This document shows positions 61,549 through 64,000 of a stretch of 64,000 bases of DNA, one piece after another; the stretch's first letter is position 1; the number at the start of each line of letters is the position of its first letter. The position numbers and the translations under genes were made by a program. A model generated the notes under the pieces. That model was not told the origin of the DNA. It made no database searches and was given only the letters and a program-made list of their open reading frames with translations. Origin of the DNA: Litorimonas sp039975855 (lineage in GTDB: Bacteria; Pseudomonadota; Alphaproteobacteria; Caulobacterales; Maricaulaceae); assembly GCA_039975855.1 (NCBI GenBank), contig JBDWGH010000002.1, forward strand, positions 1 to 64,000, written 5' to 3'.

Positions 61549-62600
61549 GCTATAAATCCAATATTGTCGTCTTCGTCGTGAAGGGCGTCTAAGCGCTCAT
61601 CAATCGCGTCTTGGAAATCACTTTCGGCGAGGCCCATCGCGATATTCAAGGCATTAGAATATCCAATGGCATCTGTACCGCCATGGCTCTTTACGACAAT
61701 GCCATTGAGACCCAAGAACACCCCGCCGTTCGCACGGCGCGGGTCCATTTTCTTCTTCAGCTTGCGCAAAGCCATAAGGTTGAGCGCTGTCGTGAACTTC
61801 GACCATAGGTTATCATTTAACGCCTCAGAAAAGAACGTGCTGATCAGCTTGGCCGTGCCTTCCGCTGTTTTGAGCGCAATGTTCCCTGTGAAGCCGTCCG
61901 TTATGACGACATCCACATCTCCCGAAGAAATATTATTTCCTTCGACAAAGCCAATGTAATTCAACCCGAGTTGCGATTGCGAGAGGCGCTCATGAGCCGC
62001 TTTAATGGTCGTATTGCCCTTACCTTCTTCGGTTCCAACGTTCAGCAAACCGACAGAGGGAGCCTGCTTGCCAAATATGGCTCGGAAGTAAGCTTCTCCA
62101 AGAACAGCAAATTCTGTTAGTTGCGCGGCATCACATTCGACATTTGCACCGACATCCAAAACGACCGTCATGTCGCCAGACAAATTCGGCCAACTCGCCG
62201 CAATCGCTGGACGCTGAACGCCGCGCTTTGCCCGTAGTTGTAATTTAGACATCGCCATCAGCGCGCCGGTGTTTCCGGCTGAAACAGCGATTCCCGCCTG
62301 ACCGCCTTTGACGGCAGCGATCGCATTCCACATGCTGGAGCCTTTACCCTTACGTAGAGCCTGGGACGGTTTGTCATCCATAGCGATGGTTTTGTCCGTA
62401 TGGAAAACCTCGGACCGTTCCCGGGTACGGGGTGAAGATTCCAATAGCGGCGCTAGCTTTTCAGCATCACCATGCAATTGGAATCGCGCACGACGGCCTT
62501 CGCCTTCGTGGGTGAGGAAATATTCAATTCCTTTGATTACGATATCAGGCGCATCATCGCCTCCCATCGCGTCAATTGATATTATGAGTCCGTCTAGCAT
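61545..62600 (-). CDS. plsX: Phosphate acyltransferase PlsX
   Basis: PlsX (351 residues) makes acyl phosphate from acyl-ACP for phospholipid synthesis. The N-terminal ISIDAMGGDDAP, and GALMAMSKLQLR, DVGANVECDA and VITDGFTGNIALKTAEG segments are diagnostic. Only 65 nt separate it from the bc1 chaperone; the DUF177 (YceD-like) gene common here in relatives is absent. Confidence 0.96.
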   Translation of the reverse strand: MLDGLIISIDAMGGDDAPDIVIKGIEYFLTHEGEGRRARFQLHGDAEKLAPLLESSPRTRERSEVFHTDKTIAMDDKPSQALRKGKGSSMWNAIAAVKGGQAGIAVSAGNTGALMAMSKLQLRAKRGVQRPAIAASWPNLSGDMTVVLDVGANVECDAAQLTEFAVLGEAYFRAIFGKQAPSVGLLNVGTEEGKGNTTIKAAHERLSQSQLGLNYIGFVEGNNISSGDVDVVITDGFTGNIALKTAEGTAKLISTFFSEALNDNLWSKFTTALNLMALRKLKKKMDPRRANGGVFLGLNGIVVKSHGGTDAIGYSNALNIAMGLAESDFQDAIDERLDALHDEDDNIGFIA

Positions 62601-62665
62601 TTAGTGTTCCCGTTAGAGTGCGGGTATAGGGTGCATAGACCATCAAGCCTAGCCATAAACCTGCC

Positions 62666-63232
62666 TCAATCCATCAATGCCGGAAAGGTGAACTCGGTCA
62701 GAGCAATTTCACCAAGCGTCGCTGTTGAGAGGTTTTCATCAAAGGCCAGAAGATAGCGCGAAATCGTGCCCCCTAACGAAGGTTCTTCCCCCCCGATTGA
62801 AAGGTTTTTTCCATCAACGGTCAAAGTTTCAGCAAACACTTCCTCAAGAGCAGCCTTTGCATTCTCTTGATTCAAAGCTTCTGCATATTTTTTCACCCGA
62901 TCATAAAATAACGAAATCATGGGCTGGATTCGTTTTTTGACGCTAGCATCCGAGAGGGCTTCCTCACGCAAGGCAATCTCAAAGTCATCTTTCATCTCGT
63001 CAAACAAAGCTTGTCCAAGCCGTTCCCCGTTTTCACCATAACGGTTCAAATTCGACAAAACAGCCGCGATATGTAGCGTTAAAACATCAATACGCCCATC
63101 ATAGCTGTCCGTAAAACCACCCTTAGTATAGAATTCGGGGAGTCGGGATTGAGCCATTAGTTTCGTATAAATTCGGCGCGCATCCTTGGTCGCAGCATCG
63201 TCTCGTCCGAATAAACGGTTTAAAAATCCCAT
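62666..63232 (-). CDS. Ubiquinol-cytochrome c chaperone (CBP3 type)
   Basis: The 188-residue protein fits the CBP3/UQCC1 family, which assists cytochrome b assembly in the bc1 complex. The segment YTKLMAQSRLPEFYTKGGFTD and the downstream FDLLTLHIA-like DVLTLHIAAVL are typical. The ATG at 63232 (MGFLNRLFGRDD) was chosen. It diverges from bamE. Confidence 0.88.
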   Translation of the reverse strand: MGFLNRLFGRDDAATKDARRIYTKLMAQSRLPEFYTKGGFTDSYDGRIDVLTLHIAAVLSNLNRYGENGERLGQALFDEMKDDFEIALREEALSDASVKKRIQPMISLFYDRVKKYAEALNQENAKAALEEVFAETLTVDGKNLSIGGEEPSLGGTISRYLLAFDENLSTATLGEIALTEFTFPALMD

Positions 63233-63347
63233 ATTCTTGGCCTCACTCCGGTCAATCCTGACCAAATCTTCACGCAGTTACTGTCTTGCCCTGCCTATGA
63301 CGGAGCGTTAGGTCCATCACAACTAAAGACTCTACGCGTGATACATT

Positions 63348-63851
63348 ATGAACGTGCCAACAAAACTTTTGATACTTGCAGCCGCTGCGACATTCGCCAC
63401 AGGGTGTAACCCTGTTTTACGAACGCATGGCTATATTCCGACGGCGGAAAAGCCGCAAGCGGTGAACCCGGAAACGGACACCAAATCTTCCGTTCTGTCA
63501 CGCCTTGGCAACCCATCGGTGAAATCCACCTTTGATGAAAAATTAGAAGACGACGTTTGGTATTACGTCACCTCCGTTCGCCAACGTTACGCTTATCTCC
63601 GCCCGCAAATCGAAGACCGAACGATAACGGCGATCCATTTCAACCCAGATGGGCAAGTCACGAAAGTCGCCGAATATGGCCTAGAGGACGGTGTGCCTGT
63701 CAATTACGTTGACCGGACCACTCCAACACGTGGTCGCGAACTCTCTGCTCTGGAGCAAATCTTTGGCACAATCGGCCGTCTTCCGACAGATCGCCTGACA
63801 GGTGCAAACCAGCAAACTGGTGGCGGAGGCGGCGCAGGCCAAGGCAACTAA
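63348..63851 (+). CDS. bamE: Outer membrane assembly factor BamE
   Basis: This SmpA/OmlA lipoprotein (167 residues) is a subunit of the BAM complex. The lipobox is ATGC (C20) and the BamE fold is in VLSRLGNPSVKSTFDEKLED...WYYVTS (residues about 48-75). The C terminus is Gly-rich and disordered. It is divergent from the chaperone and convergent with the next gene, 6 nt apart. Confidence 0.92.
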   Translation: MNVPTKLLILAAAATFATGCNPVLRTHGYIPTAEKPQAVNPETDTKSSVLSRLGNPSVKSTFDEKLEDDVWYYVTSVRQRYAYLRPQIEDRTITAIHFNPDGQVTKVAEYGLEDGVPVNYVDRTTPTRGRELSALEQIFGTIGRLPTDRLTGANQQTGGGGGAGQGN

Positions 63852-63857
63852 GCTCGT

Positions 63858-64000
63858 CTATTTGTGGCGATAGCCCTTATGGGGCCATGCCATCTCTTGA
63901 CCATCCACATCCAAACAAACTGATCCTTGTCCAGCAAGCAATGACCCTATGAGCGTCAACTTGAGCTTAGCTTTTCGGGCTGCGTCAAATATCGCCTGAC
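63858..64000 (-). CDS. thiL: Thiamine-monophosphate kinase, 3' end (partial)
   Basis: The window ends inside this gene; only the last 46 codons are present. The end LTLIGSLLAGQGSVCLD and the terminal PHKGYRHK resemble the C terminus of ThiL (IGxVxEGxGVxxLD...GYRHF). ThiL phosphorylates thiamine monophosphate to the coenzyme form. The identification rests on this short tail only. Confidence 0.55.
   Translation of the reverse strand, partial: QAIFDAARKAKLKLTLIGSLLAGQGSVCLDVDGQEMAWPHKGYRHK

Noticed and set aside
1..64000. CRISPR array, insertion sequences, prophage genes
   Set aside because: No regularly spaced direct repeats, transposase, integrase, capsid or tail genes were seen on reading.

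Overview
The window is a gene-dense stretch of an alphaproteobacterial chromosome. Evidence for the lineage: a single bifunctional RelA/SpoT homologue at the head of a pyrE-pdxJ-acpS-lepB-rnc-era-recO-parC string; a plsX-fabH-ihfA-merR string; mitochondria-like respiratory genes (an NDUFS4-type complex I subunit, a CBP3-type cytochrome bc1 chaperone, CtaA of the COX15 type); and the order guaB-MAPEG-rsmB-guaA. Ketocarotenoid genes, a SulP transporter and very tight gene packing suggest a marine member of the Maricaulales/Hyphomonadaceae type; that placement is inference. No rRNA, CRISPR array, insertion sequence, integrase or prophage gene was seen.

Layout. 1-474 holds no recognisable gene. 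475-9988 (minus) is one long housekeeping operon from the stringent-response enzyme (rsh) through nucleotide, vitamin B6, lipid, secretion and RNA-processing genes to recO and parC, with many ATGA stop/start overlaps. rpoZ and folK follow, each with its own terminator. 11033-12230 (plus) carries a NYN-domain nuclease gene overlapping a family-5 uracil-DNA glycosylase gene, convergent with dapA-smpB. A lytic transglycosylase follows on the plus strand. 15944-25598 (plus) is a compact run: a FAN1-type nuclease fused to a DEDDh exonuclease, crtE, an ABC-2 exporter pair, crtW and crtZ (ketocarotenoid formation), aat, and two secreted amidohydrolase-fold proteins, the second lacking the metal-binding HxH. 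A DEAD-box helicase closes this block.

27460-33566 (minus) has a GST/alpha-beta-hydrolase pair and a 1120-residue envelope protein (two stalk-like domains, a probable beta-rich outer-membrane region and two SdrD-like domains), translationally coupled to a small secreted cysteine-containing protein. The gua operon, rlmE with ppx/gppA, and the tkt-DUF442-sulP operon follow. 44830-49248 (plus) has cysK, a cystathionine beta-lyase-like gene, a CE15-like lipoprotein esterase, and a small membrane protein with an SPFH lipoprotein. From 49284 on nearly everything is on the minus strand: four tRNAs (Arg-UCU, Pro-UGG, Glu-UUC, Pro-GGG), a HerA-like ATPase, recJ, an alanine-type aminotransferase, argC, rplM-rpsI with a leader hairpin, ctaA, the fatty-acid/IHF/MerR string and the bc1 chaperone. 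bamE on the plus strand converges with the 3' end of a gene that reads as thiL.

The features most worth a second look are the FAN1-exonuclease fusion, the exporter inside the carotenoid genes, the catalytic/non-catalytic amidohydrolase pair, the 1120-residue envelope protein with its coupled partner, and the rplM leader hairpin.
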